From Parasphingorhabdus cellanae (lineage in GTDB: Bacteria > Pseudomonadota > Alphaproteobacteria > Sphingomonadales > Sphingomonadaceae): 64,000 nt of DNA. A program made the translations under genes and the position numbers. Numbering within the stretch: the first letter of the stretch is position 1; the number at the start of each line of letters is the position of its first letter. Below are positions 34,877 to 45,139 of this stretch, piece by piece. Below the pieces are notes generated by a model. The model searched no databases and had not been told where the DNA came from. It saw only the letters and a program-made list of their open reading frames with translations. Where the stretch lies: NCBI RefSeq assembly GCF_017498565.1, contig NZ_CP071794.1:496001-560000 (forward strand), in the 5' to 3' direction.

Positions 34877-35171
34877 CTTAGCGATCCGATACTCCGGGTT
34901 CGCCAATATTTACGGCAATTTGCATCGAATCTTAAGCTTTTGAAGGTTCGAATCGCCTGAATGAAGCGTCGAAAACTGGCATTATGGAGTTGATGATTCG
35001 GTCTAAACTCTCATTATTAGTGCGCCTTCGTCTGTAACGTTTACATATTCGTACAGCCATTAGATCTGCGTTCGCCATTTGATTTCATTTTTCGATCGCG
35101 GCTTGTGGACTCTCCCTACATTTTCCGTCACTATGTCATTGGGCAGCGTTTACACGCTTGGGTAGGTTATT

Positions 35172-35375
35172 GTGACCAGAATGATTAGGGGTGGCTTCGG
35201 CCAACTGGGAAAAATTGCTTTAACGGCTGGCGTTGTCGCTGCTATTTGGGCATGCCTTTGGTTCGTGGCAACCAATCAAATATCTGATCAAGAGCAATCA
35301 GCAATCATATCTGCAACTTCCGGCAATGGAGCTCCCGCTGCGACGGGCCTGACTACTGGTAATAAACGGGAATAA
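35172..35375 (+). CDS. Small single-span membrane protein, unknown
   Basis: This 67-codon frame (GTG start, or ATG at 35181) encodes one membrane segment (KIALTAGVVAAIWACLWFV) and a short polar tail. A strong inverted repeat at 35428-35455 follows it. The ribosome-binding site is weak (TAGGT). It may be a real small protein, but evidence is limited. Confidence 0.4.
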   Translation: MTRMIRGGFGQLGKIALTAGVVAAIWACLWFVATNQISDQEQSAIISATSGNGAPAATGLTTGNKRE

Positions 35376-35427
35376 GTTTCAACGCAGCATTCTCGAAAGC
35401 TACGCTCCCTTAGAAAAAATCTACCAA

Positions 35428-35455
35428 AAAAGGCCCACCAACCGGCAGGCCTTTT
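35428..35455. terminator. Bidirectional terminator
   Basis: AAAAGGCC (35428-35435) pairs perfectly with GGCCTTTT (35448-35455). It can end the leftward pet operon and the rightward small gene. Confidence 0.8.
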
Positions 35456-35480
35456 CAAAATATCTAAAAAAGAGGTTCGT

Positions 35481-36335
35481 TCAGGCGTCTTTTTTCTTTT
35501 TCTCAGCTTTTACGTCTGCCCAAATTGACTTGTAGGACAGGAAAGCAAGGATCGTTGCAATCAGCAGAAACGCAATCACAGCCCAACCTGTTTGTTTCTG
35601 TTTGATCAACGACGGCTCTGCCGTCCAGATTAGGAAGGCCGAAACGTCTTGCGCCATCTGAGACATTGTCGCCTTTGTACCATCGGAATAAGCAACTTGA
35701 TCATCAAGCACAATTGGCTGCGCCATTGCGATGTTAAGGTTCGCAAAATATGGATTATAATGCAAACCAGGCCCAGGACGGTTAGCTTCTGGCAGTTCTG
35801 CCGGTGGTTCAGTATAGCCCGTCAACAATGAATAGATATATGGCGCTCCACCTCCACGCGCTTTTGTAATGAGCGAGAGGTCTGGTGGAATGGCATTATT
35901 ATTGGCTGCCGCCGCTGCGACATCATTTGCGAAAGGTTCAGGAAAGGTATCAGCCGGAACAGAAGGACGCGACGATGCCTCACCAGTATTCGGGTCAATA
36001 TCAGGCGTTTCAATTGGCCAGTTTGCCGCAATGGCCTTTACTTCATCTTCGCTGTAGCCGAGCTCTGTGAGGTTCCGAAAAGCAACCAGGCGGATACCGT
36101 GGCAAGCGGCGCAGACCTCTTTATAAACTTGAAACCCGCGTTGAAGCTGCTGATTATCGAACTTCCCAAACGGACCATCACTCGTGAACGAAACGTCTTT
36201 CGGTTCCTCATGAAATGCATAATATACCGGTTTCTCTGGAGGATTGGTGGCATATTCCACCGCACCGCGTCCAAATGAGTAGACCAGCAATCCAGCAAAG
36301 AACAAGCCAATCAATATCCCGAAAAATCTTACCAT
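35481..36335 (-). CDS. petC: Cytochrome c1 of the bc1 complex
   Basis: Cytochrome c1 passes electrons from the Rieske protein to soluble or membrane cytochrome c. The 284-residue product has the haem site CAACHG near residue 75, in the context YKEVCAACHGIRLVAFRNL, and a C-terminal anchor (TGWAVIAFLLIATILAFLSY) with a lysine-rich tail. A short N-terminal hydrophobic segment can export it. The gene is last in the petA-petB-petC operon and is followed by the terminator at 35428-35455. Confidence 0.95.
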   Translation of the reverse strand: MVRFFGILIGLFFAGLLVYSFGRGAVEYATNPPEKPVYYAFHEEPKDVSFTSDGPFGKFDNQQLQRGFQVYKEVCAACHGIRLVAFRNLTELGYSEDEVKAIAANWPIETPDIDPNTGEASSRPSVPADTFPEPFANDVAAAAANNNAIPPDLSLITKARGGGAPYIYSLLTGYTEPPAELPEANRPGPGLHYNPYFANLNIAMAQPIVLDDQVAYSDGTKATMSQMAQDVSAFLIWTAEPSLIKQKQTGWAVIAFLLIATILAFLSYKSIWADVKAEKKKKDA

Positions 36336-36354
36336 TACTTCAAATCCCTATTTC

Positions 36355-37626
36355 TTAGCTGGCTTCAGGTAGTGGTTTGCCGGTCACTGCCTCGGTAATC
36401 GAATTTGGCAGTGGCTCTGGTTTCTCGATCCGAGAAAGTAGCGGCAAAACTATCAGGAAGTGCGCGAAATAATATGCACTCGCAAGCTGACTCAGCATCA
36501 CATAAGGCTCTTCCGCTGGCGCTCCACCACATATACCGAGTACGACAATACAAGGGAGCAGACCGAACCAGAAAAACTTCTTGAACCGCGGACGGTAGTC
36601 GCCTGACCTTACGGGTGATTTGTCCAACCAAGGCAGGAAGAACCAAACCAATATCGCGGAGAACATTGCCAACACACCTAGTAGCTTCGCTGGAACGAAA
36701 AAGAAGTCGAAGGTGAAAGCCCGCAAAATGGCATACCATGGCCAGAAATACCATTCCGGAACAATATGCGCTGGAGTCGATAACGGGTTTGCCGGGATAT
36801 AATTGTCGGCGTGACCCAAGGCGTTTGGCATGAAAAACAGCATAGCCGTGAAGAAGATAAGCGCGAGACCCAAGAACCAACCATCTTTCGCCGTATAAAA
36901 CGGATGGAAAGGAACAGTGTCCTGTTTACCCTTTACGCTAACGCCCGTCGGGTTGTTGGAACCGGGAATATGCAAGGCCCAAATGTGCATGATGATTACA
37001 CCTGCAATGACAAACGGCAATAGATAGTGCAATGAGAAGAATCGGTTAAGAGCCGCATTATCCGGCGCAAATCCGCCCAACAGTAGTTCCTGAATTGGCT
37101 TACCAACAAGTGGAATGGCTTCAAACAAACCGGTAATCACTTTAGCACCCCAGAAGCTCATTTGACCCCAAGGCAGAACATAGCCCATGAACGCTGTTGC
37201 CATAGCGAGCAGATAAATAACCACGCCCAGCAGCCAGATCATCTCCCGAGGCGCTTTATAAGAACCGTAGTAAAGGCCGCGACCGATATGCAGGTAGATT
37301 GCAATAAAGAAGAAGCTTGCACCATTGGCATGCGCGTAGCGGATCATCCATCCACTGTTGACGTTGCGCATGATATGCTCAACCGAATCAAAAGCAATGT
37401 CCGCATTGGCAGCATAGTGCATTGCCAAAATAATGCCCGTAACAATCTGAACCACCAAGAAAACCCCAGCGAGCGAACCGAAGTTCCACATATAGTTCAA
37501 GTTGCGCGGAGTCGGATAACCAGCACCAAGGCTGTTATAAATCATTCGACCGACTGGTAGTCTGTCGTCCATCCACTGACCGAATTCAGTAGCTGGCTTA
37601 TATTGCTGTGCCCAAGGAAAACTCAT
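36355..37626 (-). CDS. petB: Cytochrome b of the bc1 complex
   Basis: This is the quinone-handling core of complex III. The 423-residue product has eight or more membrane segments, the haem ligands in [23 protein letters not shown] and [20 protein letters not shown], and the Qo-site PEWY motif ([14 protein letters not shown]). Full length for the family (c1 not fused). It lies 11 bases after petA and 19 bases before petC. Confidence 0.97.
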   Translation of the reverse strand: MSFPWAQQYKPATEFGQWMDDRLPVGRMIYNSLGAGYPTPRNLNYMWNFGSLAGVFLVVQIVTGIILAMHYAANADIAFDSVEHIMRNVNSGWMIRYAHANGASFFFIAIYLHIGRGLYYGSYKAPREMIWLLGVVIYLLAMATAFMGYVLPWGQMSFWGAKVITGLFEAIPLVGKPIQELLLGGFAPDNAALNRFFSLHYLLPFVIAGVIIMHIWALHIPGSNNPTGVSVKGKQDTVPFHPFYTAKDGWFLGLALIFFTAMLFFMPNALGHADNYIPANPLSTPAHIVPEWYFWPWYAILRAFTFDFFFVPAKLLGVLAMFSAILVWFFLPWLDKSPVRSGDYRPRFKKFFWFGLLPCIVVLGICGGAPAEEPYVMLSQLASAYYFAHFLIVLPLLSRIEKPEPLPNSITEAVTGKPLPEAS

Positions 37627-37637
37627 ATTTCTTGCCT

Positions 37638-38219
37638 CTAGCCGATTTTCACGACGGTATCTGTCAGGAAACTATATTCCGGTACTTCCAAATTAGTTGG
37701 CGCAGGACCTTTGCGGGTCCGGCCTGCTGTATCATAATGCGAACCATGACATGGGCAGAAATACCCTTCATATTCGCCTTTGATTTCGCCCTGCGCAGCG
37801 CCAAGTGGCACGCAGCCAAGGTGAGTACAAACGCCTAATGTAATTAGCCAGTTCTCTTTGCCTGGCTGTGTCCGATCCGCCAATGTCTCAGGATCGCGGA
37901 GAGCTGATAGATCAACTTTGTTCGCAGCTTCAATTTCTGGAGCGGTCAGATTACGGATAAAAATTGGTTGTTTGCGCCAACTGGATTTAATGGCTTGGCC
38001 CGGTTCAATGGCAGATATGTCGACTTCGATTGACGACAGAGCAAGAACGTCCGCGCTGGGGTTCATCTGATTCACCAATGGAAAGACGGTTGCAACAACA
38101 CCAACGCCGGCAAAACTCACTGCCGCAATATTAATGAAGTCGCGGCGGCGAACACCACCAATTTCTGGTTCCGACGCAGACGAATCGCTGGGTTCAACCG
38201 CGGTATCAACACTAGCCAT
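37638..38219 (-). CDS. petA: Rieske iron-sulfur protein of the bc1 complex
   Basis: The 193-residue product has a Tat-type N-terminus ([23 protein letters not shown]), which also serves as the membrane anchor, and the [2Fe-2S] ligands CTHLGC and CPCHGSHYD. It is the first gene of the leftward pet operon. Its promoter must lie in 38220-38391, shared with trmL. Confidence 0.96.
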   Translation of the reverse strand: MASVDTAVEPSDSSASEPEIGGVRRRDFINIAAVSFAGVGVVATVFPLVNQMNPSADVLALSSIEVDISAIEPGQAIKSSWRKQPIFIRNLTAPEIEAANKVDLSALRDPETLADRTQPGKENWLITLGVCTHLGCVPLGAAQGEIKGEYEGYFCPCHGSHYDTAGRTRKGPAPTNLEVPEYSFLTDTVVKIG

Positions 38220-38391
38220 GCAAACATGCCCTTACGTTTGTTATAATCCCGTTCTGCCAGATTGAGGCCGAACCCTCAATACGTTTCAATAGGCAGGTAT
38301 TGGCGCGCCTGATAGCCGCGATGACTATGGTTTGCCAACAGTCAATTTTTGATTGACCGAACATTATAAACAACCCCATGTTAAACGCCTG

Positions 38392-38850
38392 ATGAGAATA
38401 GCTCTGTACCAACCCGATATCGCCGGAAATTTAGGAACGATTTTAAGGACATGCGCTTGCCTGGATGTGCCTGTTGATATCATCGAGCCGTGCGGTTTTC
38501 CGTTTAGTGATCGAAGCCTGAAGCGCGCAGGAATGGACTATTTTGACCATGTTGATTTCACCCGCCATACGGATTGGGATGCGTTTCTTAAATATGTCGA
38601 TTCACAATTTGCGCGCATCGTCTTGCTTACTAGCAAAGTTGACACGGCCTATCATCGGTTTGCCTTTCGTTCCGATGACATATTATTGTTCGGGTCCGAA
38701 AGTGCAGGCGTGCCGATTGATGTCAATCAACGCGCAGATGAACGAATCACCATAAAAATGAAAAACGGTATGCGCTCATTAAACCTTGCTGTTTCTGCAG
38801 GCATGGCATTAGGCGAGGCACTTAAACAAACGGGACAATTTTCTAAATGA
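38392..38850 (+). CDS. trmL: tRNA (cytidine(34)-2'-O)-methyltransferase TrmL
   Basis: TrmL is a SPOUT enzyme that methylates the wobble nucleotide of tRNA-Leu. The 152-residue product has the NLGTILRTCACLDV motif near residue 13, the LFGSESAGVP segment and the knot region MRSLNLAVSAGMALGEAL. ATG 38392 is preferred to an upstream TTG, since the protein then starts at MRIALYQPDIAGN as in homologues. It overlaps hemF by four bases. Confidence 0.92.
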   Translation: MRIALYQPDIAGNLGTILRTCACLDVPVDIIEPCGFPFSDRSLKRAGMDYFDHVDFTRHTDWDAFLKYVDSQFARIVLLTSKVDTAYHRFAFRSDDILLFGSESAGVPIDVNQRADERITIKMKNGMRSLNLAVSAGMALGEALKQTGQFSK

Positions 38851-39731
38851 CAGTACAGCCCCCCATTCGAAAAAATGAAAAACCATTGGATGACCAACAG
38901 TCACGGGCGCAAACTTGGTTTGGCGAACTGCGCGATCAAATATGCGCCGAATTTGAAGCTATCGAAGTCGAAGCGGATAGCGATGCGCGTTTTGAATATC
39001 TACCTTGGGATCGCAAAAATCCGGATGGCAGCCCTGGCGGCGGCGGCGTTCGCGGCGTTATCAAGGGCAAGGTTTTTGAAAAAGCTGGCGTCAATATTTC
39101 GACTGTTGATGGCACTTTTAGCGAGGAATTTGCCAAATCAATTCATGGAGCAGCAGAAAATCCACATTTCTTCGCTACCGGGATCAGTCTCGTCGCGCAT
39201 ATGGCCAATCCGCATGTGCCTGCCGTTCACATGAATACGCGATTTCTTTGCACGACAAAACGCTGGTTTGGTGGAGGCGCCGACCTTAATCCGCCAATTC
39301 CCTATGAAAAGGATACGGCTGATTTTCACACCCGCATGAAACAGGCATGTGATGCCCATGACCCAGCCTATCATGAGAAATATAAGAAATGGGCGGACGA
39401 TTATTTCTATATTCCGCACCGACAAGTTCACCGCGGTGTCGGCGGTATATTTTATGATCATTTAGAGCTCGAATCTGACGATGACTTCGACAAACATTTT
39501 GCCCTGACCCAAGATGTTGGCCGCGCTTTTCTGGATATTTTCCCCAAACTGGTGCGGCGGCGCATGGGATTGCCTTGGAACCATGAGGAGAAAGAACAGC
39601 AGCTGGCTTGGCGCGGTCGCTATGCAGAGTTTAACCTCGTATACGACCGAGGCACGACTTTTGGACTGAAAACCGGCGGCAATGTTGATGCCATTTTGAT
39701 GAGCCTGCCCCCCGAGGCAAAGTGGAGTTGA
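38847..39731 (+). CDS. hemF: Coproporphyrinogen III oxidase, oxygen-dependent
   Basis: HemF converts coproporphyrinogen III to protoporphyrinogen IX with oxygen, in haem biosynthesis. The 294-residue product has the family motifs: the GGGGVRGVIKGKVFEKAGVN-type glycine stretch, NPHVPAVHMNTRF, WFGGGADLNPP, RGVGGIFYDHLE and RGTTFGLKTGGNVDAILMSLPP. It is co-transcribed with trmL (overlap ATGA) and followed by a GNAT gene. Confidence 0.97.
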   Translation: MTVQPPIRKNEKPLDDQQSRAQTWFGELRDQICAEFEAIEVEADSDARFEYLPWDRKNPDGSPGGGGVRGVIKGKVFEKAGVNISTVDGTFSEEFAKSIHGAAENPHFFATGISLVAHMANPHVPAVHMNTRFLCTTKRWFGGGADLNPPIPYEKDTADFHTRMKQACDAHDPAYHEKYKKWADDYFYIPHRQVHRGVGGIFYDHLELESDDDFDKHFALTQDVGRAFLDIFPKLVRRRMGLPWNHEEKEQQLAWRGRYAEFNLVYDRGTTFGLKTGGNVDAILMSLPPEAKWS

Positions 39732-39750
39732 TGAAAGGAACAGTTTGATC

Positions 39751-40323
39751 ATGGATGTACCAAAAGGCCATGTTCCGACCATAACAACCTATTTTGAGAT
39801 GACGGAGCGTTCCTTGCTCCTAAAGCAGGATGCGGTGCCCCTTGAACTAACTCGTTGGCAAGCGCCAAGACCTTCTGAATATTTACGGCTATTCCGTGAA
39901 GTAGGTGAACCTTGGATGTGGACCTCACGTGTTTTGATGGACGAAGACGAGCTGCGTGCTATCATTCATGACAATGCAGTTGAAATATGGAAGATTGAAA
40001 ACGAAGGTGTTACCGTCGGTCTGCTTGAATTAGACTTTCGTACACCAAAGCAGTGCGAGATTGGTTTTTTTGGACTGGTTCCTAGCATGAATGGCAAGGG
40101 ATATGGTCGCTGGCTTATGACGGAAGCATTAGAACATGCTTGGCGCTCTGGTATTTTAAGAGTTTGGCTTCATACCTGTACCGAAGACTCTCCGAGCGCG
40201 ATTCCGTTCTACATCAAATCAGGTTTTACCGCTTATAAACGCGCGATTGAAATTCACCCCGATCCGCGCTTGTCTGGTCACCTGCCAATGACTGCTGGGC
40301 CTCATATTCCGATTATCAACTGA
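39751..40323 (+). CDS. GNAT-family N-acetyltransferase
   Basis: The 190-residue product has the GNAT acetyl-CoA loop (LVPSMNGKGYGRWLMTEALEHAW, residues about 110-132) and the later VWLHTCTEDSPSAIPFYIKSGF strand-helix typical of the fold. The substrate is unknown. AAAGGAA precedes it, 20 bases after the hemF stop, so it is likely in the trmL-hemF operon. Its 3' end overlaps the convergent membrane-protein gene by eight bases. Confidence 0.85.
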   Translation: MDVPKGHVPTITTYFEMTERSLLLKQDAVPLELTRWQAPRPSEYLRLFREVGEPWMWTSRVLMDEDELRAIIHDNAVEIWKIENEGVTVGLLELDFRTPKQCEIGFFGLVPSMNGKGYGRWLMTEALEHAWRSGILRVWLHTCTEDSPSAIPFYIKSGFTAYKRAIEIHPDPRLSGHLPMTAGPHIPIIN

Positions 40324-41068
40324 ATACCTCACTCACGTCCGAATTTGCGCCGGTCAATTGATAGTATATTGATCCAATCACGACCGTAAACAAAACTTGC
40401 AGAGCGGCACCACCAAGCGCCGATACTAGATTTTCGATCAAAGGCCAACCTGCCCCGCCTGTAGCGAGACCGGTGATAACACCAATCAACATCTGAACAA
40501 CACCAACCGTAATTGCGCCGATAATTGCGATCATAAGAATCAGTAAAAGAATGGAGAAACCATTGTCCTTTGTGTGATCCCAGCTTTTTTTCAGGGCTTC
40601 AAGGGGATTTTTCTCTCTATGGTCTGCGATAATGATCGGCACCAATATCAAGCGGCAGGCCACATAAAGCCCTGGAATGATCAGCAACAAAAATCCAGCA
40701 AATGTTGCCAGCCCTGAAAGGATATTCGCGAGCAAGAATATCAAGAATAACCGTAACGCTTTACTCAGATCATCTGCTACTGTGCCACTGTGCGAGGGAG
40801 CAATGGTAAAAAAGATCACGAACCCGCCAAAACTGATCAAGAGGTTTGATACGATGACTGACACTGCATTTTCGCTAAAGAACGTTGAATAAGCAGCAGT
40901 AATCGCGTTTAGATCTTCGGTACCTTCTAGAGCGGGCTGACCTACAAATTGGGCCATCAACAGAGTGGGAAGAAATACAAAAACGCCGGCTATCGCAAGA
41001 ATAGCTTCTTTATGATCACGCAACAATGCCATCGCACCGTTCCAACATTGCATATAATTGAGCTTCAT
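40316..41068 (-). CDS. Multi-pass membrane protein, YciC/GlpQ-membrane-domain type
   Basis: The 250-residue product has about six membrane segments and a cytoplasmic [25 protein letters not shown] stretch, the pattern seen in YciC-like and glycerophosphodiesterase membrane-domain proteins. Its role is unknown. It is divergent from lipB, with 74 bases between them. Confidence 0.65.
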   Translation of the reverse strand: MKLNYMQCWNGAMALLRDHKEAILAIAGVFVFLPTLLMAQFVGQPALEGTEDLNAITAAYSTFFSENAVSVIVSNLLISFGGFVIFFTIAPSHSGTVADDLSKALRLFLIFLLANILSGLATFAGFLLLIIPGLYVACRLILVPIIIADHREKNPLEALKKSWDHTKDNGFSILLLILMIAIIGAITVGVVQMLIGVITGLATGGAGWPLIENLVSALGGAALQVLFTVVIGSIYYQLTGANSDVSEVFS

Positions 41069-41142
41069 TGGCTAACCTTCAGGTTTCGAATTTCGTCAAC
41101 CGCACCCTTGCCACCAGCGCGCCAATTGTGCACGGAAATTTT

Positions 41143-41793
41143 ATGACTAACTTGTCTGACATTGAATGGCGTATTAGCGATGAGCAAATCTCCTACCCCG
41201 ACGCATTATCGGAAATGGAGCAGCGCTACGCTGCAATATATGCGGGCGAGAAATCAGAACTTATCTGGTTACTGGAACATCCTCCGCTTTATACAGCCGG
41301 CACAAGCTCAGATCCCTCCGAATTGTTGAGCCAAGATTTCCCCATCTATAAAACTGGCCGAGGCGGACGGCACACTTATCATGGCCCGGGCCAGAGGGTC
41401 GGCTATATCATGCTAAACCTGAAAAAACGGCAGACGGACGTTCGCAACTACGTACATGCGTTAGAGGATTGGGTGATTGAAGCGCTAGCGGAATTCGGTG
41501 TCAAAGCCCGAGCGGTTGAAGGCCGTGTTGGAATATGGTGCGATACTCCAAAGGGTCAGGAAGCAAAAATTGGTGCGATTGGCATTCGCATTCGCAAGTG
41601 GGTAACAATGCACGGTTTTTCGGTGAATATCGATCCCGACCTTACACATTTTGGTGGCATTGTCCCTTGCGGTATCAGCGAATATCCCGTGACTAGCCTT
41701 AAACAGCTTGGGATAGACGCTACCATTGGCGATTTTGATGCCGCATTGAAAAAAAAAGCCCCTGCCTTTCTATCAGCGATTGATAAACCATGA
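41143..41793 (+). CDS. lipB: Lipoyl(octanoyl) transferase LipB
   Basis: LipB transfers octanoyl groups from acyl-carrier protein to lipoyl domains. The 216-residue product has the motifs [43 protein letters not shown] with the catalytic lysine, and GGIVPCGI with the catalytic cysteine. The frame is open 25 codons upstream, but the ATG at 41143 gives homologous length and has ACGGAA before it. A lipoprotein gene follows 41 bases later. Confidence 0.95.
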   Translation: MTNLSDIEWRISDEQISYPDALSEMEQRYAAIYAGEKSELIWLLEHPPLYTAGTSSDPSELLSQDFPIYKTGRGGRHTYHGPGQRVGYIMLNLKKRQTDVRNYVHALEDWVIEALAEFGVKARAVEGRVGIWCDTPKGQEAKIGAIGIRIRKWVTMHGFSVNIDPDLTHFGGIVPCGISEYPVTSLKQLGIDATIGDFDAALKKKAPAFLSAIDKP

Positions 41794-41834
41794 TGAAGCG
41801 ATATGCTTCTGGCTAAATCAGATTAGGAAAAATA

Positions 41835-42101
41835 ATGAAGAGACCTGCAAAAGCAATATCCGTGATCCTTGCGACATTGTCGGTTGTGGCATGTTCTGAT
41901 GAGCCTGATGCTCCAGAGGCTGGCACTGTTACCGAGACACGCATGGATGAAGTCGATGTAATTGATGGAACGATTAGCGACGATATGGTTGATGTCGATG
42001 CACAGAAAGTTGGCGACGAACTGGTCAACGAAGAAAGCACTAATGAAGAAAGCAACGATACCGCAAGCGAGAGCGAAGATTCATCCGAAGCTGAACAATA
42101 A
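41835..42101 (+). CDS. Small acidic lipoprotein, unknown
   Basis: The 88-residue product has a lipoprotein signal (ISVILATLSVVAC, Cys near residue 20) followed by a very acidic tail rich in Glu, Asp, Ser and Asn. It has no recognisable domain. It follows lipB and ends three bases before the convergent queE stop. Confidence 0.65.
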   Translation: MKRPAKAISVILATLSVVACSDEPDAPEAGTVTETRMDEVDVIDGTISDDMVDVDAQKVGDELVNEESTNEESNDTASESEDSSEAEQ

Positions 42102-42104
42102 GTT

Positions 42105-42749
42105 CTAGGCTAAACCCAAAATCTTGTGTGTTTGCAGAGACAACCGCCATTTCGGATGAGTCTGCACGAACGATATGGCTTCGGCCAAATTCGCTTTATT
42201 GGCGGCTTCATCGGCACGGGCATCCATTGGTTGCAGCAGGTGATTAGCGAAATCCCAATCTTGCATAGCCTCCCAATTACTGCCTGATTGCGGCCATACC
42301 AGTTTCAGCTCATCGCCAGAGCGTTGTATGGTCTTACTGCCTGCTTTCGGGCTGATACAAATCCAGTCAATTGAGCGAGGCACTGCCAAAGTGCCATTGG
42401 ATTCAATCGCAATTTCAAATCCAACCGCATGGAGCGCGTCAATCAGCGCGTCATCCACCTGCAACATTGGTTCACCGCCAGTGAGTACGACAAAACGAGC
42501 GTCCTCGCCTGCACCCCATTGCGCGGCAACCGCTTTGGCAAAAGCTTTGGCATCCTGAAAACGTCCGCCGCCCTCGCCGTCCATTCCGACAAAATCAGTG
42601 TCGCAAAACTGGCAGACAGCGGTTATGCGATCTTTTTCGAGGCCCGACCAGAGATTACAACCAGCAAAACGCGCAAAAACGGCCCGGCGCCCAGCCTGCA
42701 CGCCCTCTCCTTGCAACGTCAGGAACATTTCCTTGACTGCGTAGGTCAT
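42105..42749 (-). CDS. queE: 7-carboxy-7-deazaguanine synthase QueE
   Basis: QueE is a radical-SAM enzyme making 7-carboxy-7-deazaguanine, on the way to queuosine in tRNA. The 214-residue product has the modified cluster motif C-x14-C-x2-C (GCNLWSGLEKDRITAVCQFC, with the cysteines in this stretch), typical of many alphaproteobacterial QueE, and LTGGEPMLQ. It overlaps queC by four bases. Confidence 0.93.
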   Translation of the reverse strand: MTYAVKEMFLTLQGEGVQAGRRAVFARFAGCNLWSGLEKDRITAVCQFCDTDFVGMDGEGGGRFQDAKAFAKAVAAQWGAGEDARFVVLTGGEPMLQVDDALIDALHAVGFEIAIESNGTLAVPRSIDWICISPKAGSKTIQRSGDELKLVWPQSGSNWEAMQDWDFANHLLQPMDARADEAANKANLAEAISFVQTHPKWRLSLQTHKILGLA

Positions 42750-43435
42750 GGTATCAACGCATAGCGGGTAGGATCCGCGATCCCTGCTTCCTCGAAGCCT
42801 TTTTGCCGCAGTCGGCAGCTATCGCAGAAACCGCAATGCAAATTACCTTCTGCCGGATCATAACAAGACCAACTCAACGCCGGATCGATATCCAACCGAC
42901 GCGCTTCTTTTGCGATGTCCGCTTTGGTCATATATTGGAGCGGCGTCTGTATTGTAAAACCGCTGCCCTGATCGCCTGCTTTTGTGGCAAGGTCAGCGAG
43001 CTTCTCGAACCCCTCGATAAACTCGGGGCGACAATCGGGATAACCGGAATAATCCAGGGCGTTGACACCAATGAAAATATCACGAGCATCGCGCGCTTCA
43101 GCCAAACCGAGAGTGAGCGATAGAAAAATCAAGTTCCGCGCGGGAACATAGGTTACAGGAATATCGTTGGTCACACCAGATTTGGGTACATCAATATCAT
43201 CAGTCAAAGCCGACCCGCCAAACCGGCTAAGATCTAATGGCAGAACAATATGCTCTTGGACTTCCAGTTTCGCGGCGATTTGCACAGCGGACTGAAGCTC
43301 AATTTTATGCCGCTGGTTATAGTCAATCGTTAACGCAACAATATCATAGCCCTGCTCCCGTGCCATTGCGGCAGATACCATAGAGTCAAGCCCACCGGAC
43401 AGCAGGACAATCGCCTTTTTTTGATCTTGATTCAT
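42746..43435 (-). CDS. queC: 7-cyano-7-deazaguanine synthase QueC
   Basis: QueC converts 7-carboxy-7-deazaguanine to preQ0 with ATP and ammonia. The 229-residue product has the PP-loop LLSGGLDSMVSAAMA (residues 11-25) and the zinc-site cysteines near the C-terminus (SWSCYDPAEGNLHCGFCDSCRLR). ATG 43435 is preferred; the frame is open 16 codons further upstream. It leads the leftward queC-queE operon. Confidence 0.95.
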   Translation of the reverse strand: MNQDQKKAIVLLSGGLDSMVSAAMAREQGYDIVALTIDYNQRHKIELQSAVQIAAKLEVQEHIVLPLDLSRFGGSALTDDIDVPKSGVTNDIPVTYVPARNLIFLSLTLGLAEARDARDIFIGVNALDYSGYPDCRPEFIEGFEKLADLATKAGDQGSGFTIQTPLQYMTKADIAKEARRLDIDPALSWSCYDPAEGNLHCGFCDSCRLRQKGFEEAGIADPTRYALIP

Positions 43436-43514
43436 GCTCGCCCCGCTAATCCTCTTCGCTGTGACAATCAAGTGCGCAGGCAAGCATCAAAAAAAGACCA
43501 CTGATCGCAAATGT

Positions 43515-43549
43515 CAAAAAATAGGCCGCTATTCCGATGGAATGCGGCC
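43515..43549 (-). terminator. Terminator between the DUF3617-type gene and queC
   Basis: On the minus strand a stem of GGCCGC plus ATTCC paired with GGAAT plus GCGGCC (43524-43549, one bulged base) is followed by TATTTTTTG. It would end the gene at 43666-44073. Confidence 0.75.
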
Positions 43550-43665
43550 CAGTAGGGGTTCTAGTCAAACCCGAAGGGAGAAAGTCATGCCGAAGCATGA
43601 TGATTTCTCTACTAGACAAACATGGTAAATATCTGGTTAACGCTGTACATCCACACCACTTCTAC

Positions 43666-44073
43666 TCAACAGGATCCGGTTCTACGACCTTCTACATTGA
43701 AAGAGAACGGCGCGTTGTTTTGGATGCCTTGTGATTGGATCTGCACCAATCCGCTGGATTCGCGCTTGATCGTGGTCACGCCATGATCTGAACTACCGCA
43801 TTTATAGCTGACTCGAACACTATTCGGCGTATCCTGAATGATATATCGGGAACAAGCTGCCCCGCCATGCTTGATTTGCAGCAATATTCCAGGGTCTCCA
43901 AGGCAAACCTTCTGGCCATCACTGGCGGAACTACGAGTTTTCAGAGTCCATTCGCCTTTTTGCAGACCATTTAGCAGTTCTAATTCAGGGGCCTGCGCTG
44001 GCACCGAAACAGAAAATGCCAGAAACGCAACGGTCGATGCGCTGATAACCTTTATCAGTGTTATGCCCTTCAT
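43666..44073 (-). CDS. Exported protein, DUF3617-like
   Basis: The 135-residue product has a signal peptide (KVISASTVAFLAFSVSVPAQA) and a body like DUF3617 proteins: GLQKGEWTLKTR near the start, paired cysteines (CLGDP, then AACSRY, YKCGS and the terminal Cys), and a repeated beta pattern. The function of the family is unknown. AAAGGA precedes ATG 44073; an in-frame ATG lies eight codons upstream. Confidence 0.6.
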   Translation of the reverse strand: MKGITLIKVISASTVAFLAFSVSVPAQAPELELLNGLQKGEWTLKTRSSASDGQKVCLGDPGILLQIKHGGAACSRYIIQDTPNSVRVSYKCGSSDHGVTTIKRESSGLVQIQSQGIQNNAPFSFNVEGRRTGSC

Positions 44074-44224
44074 TCCCTGATTTCCTTTATTGTCCATGAT
44101 AGGTGATCAATTCACTTTATTGATCGTTTAGTAGAAGATTATGGCCAATATCGCGCTCAATTGCGGCGATTAATTGTATGATTTCGACAAAATTTAAAAG
44201 ATATCGGTCTATTTACCTAGAATT

Positions 44225-45139
44225 TCAGTTATTTAAGCTTGCACTCGTAATAGTGAATTTCTTACTGCAAAATGCGCAATCGATAGCGATTGTTCCGTCC
44301 TCACTGACCATATCCTCCTTATCCTCTTTCGGGAATCGTGCGATCACGTCCCGGATATGATCTTCATTACAACGACAACCCTTAACGAGCGGTTTACCGC
44401 TCATAACCCTCACTTCGTCGCTCTCGCTAAACAGGCGCCAAAGTAGATCTTCCAAAGGTAGTGCGGTATTTACAAGCTCTTCCGCTTGAACACTGCTGCC
44501 CATAATCGCAACATGTTCCCATTCGGGATGATTCATTCGGACATGAAGTCGTTCTTTACCTTCCTCTCCATCAGGAAGGTGCTGCACGAGTAAGCCTCCT
44601 GCAATCGTTTGCTCGCCTTCAATATCAAGCGCGACACGGATTACCGTTGGTATCTGCTCCGACTGCATAAAATAATTTTGCACGGCTTCTGCGAGGCTCG
44701 CACCTTCCAACGGCACGATGCCCTGAGATCGTCCGCGTGGTTCGGGATGATCGAAGGTGATGGCCAAATAGCCCTTACCGAACAAGGCCATCAGACTGGG
44801 TTCCAGAGGCTGACTAACAAGCCGTTCCGTATCAAACTGAATATATCCACGGACATCGCCATCTTTATAGTCGCAGGCAAGCAAGCTGATGACACCGTTT
44901 TCGGTCTGCGCCTGCAATGTTAGCTGTGCCTCTTCCTCTTTCAGTAGAGCGCCGAGCAAAGACGTTAGACACATGGCTTCAGCCAACAAAGCTTTTATCT
45001 GCGAAGGATAATTATGAGCTGAGAGGATATCATCGAGAACTGGACCAAGTCTTACGGCTCTGCCCCGGCAATGCTTTGCGGGAATCGAAAAGGACAGGTT
45101 TTTGTCGATAAGAGTCTGAGTGTCTGGATTTTCCGCCAT
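44225..45139 (-). CDS. hslO: Hsp33 redox-regulated chaperone
   Basis: Hsp33 is activated by oxidation and unfolding stress to hold denatured proteins. The 304-residue product has the C-terminal zinc cysteines GCRCNEDH and DCAFCSKKF. The stop codon of argF and this ATG share a base (TAATG), so translation is coupled. An in-frame ATG 21 bases upstream is less likely. It is the last gene of argD-argF-hslO, an order seen in other alphaproteobacteria. Confidence 0.95.
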   Translation of the reverse strand: MAENPDTQTLIDKNLSFSIPAKHCRGRAVRLGPVLDDILSAHNYPSQIKALLAEAMCLTSLLGALLKEEEAQLTLQAQTENGVISLLACDYKDGDVRGYIQFDTERLVSQPLEPSLMALFGKGYLAITFDHPEPRGRSQGIVPLEGASLAEAVQNYFMQSEQIPTVIRVALDIEGEQTIAGGLLVQHLPDGEEGKERLHVRMNHPEWEHVAIMGSSVQAEELVNTALPLEDLLWRLFSESDEVRVMSGKPLVKGCRCNEDHIRDVIARFPKEDKEDMVSEDGTIAIDCAFCSKKFTITSASLNN

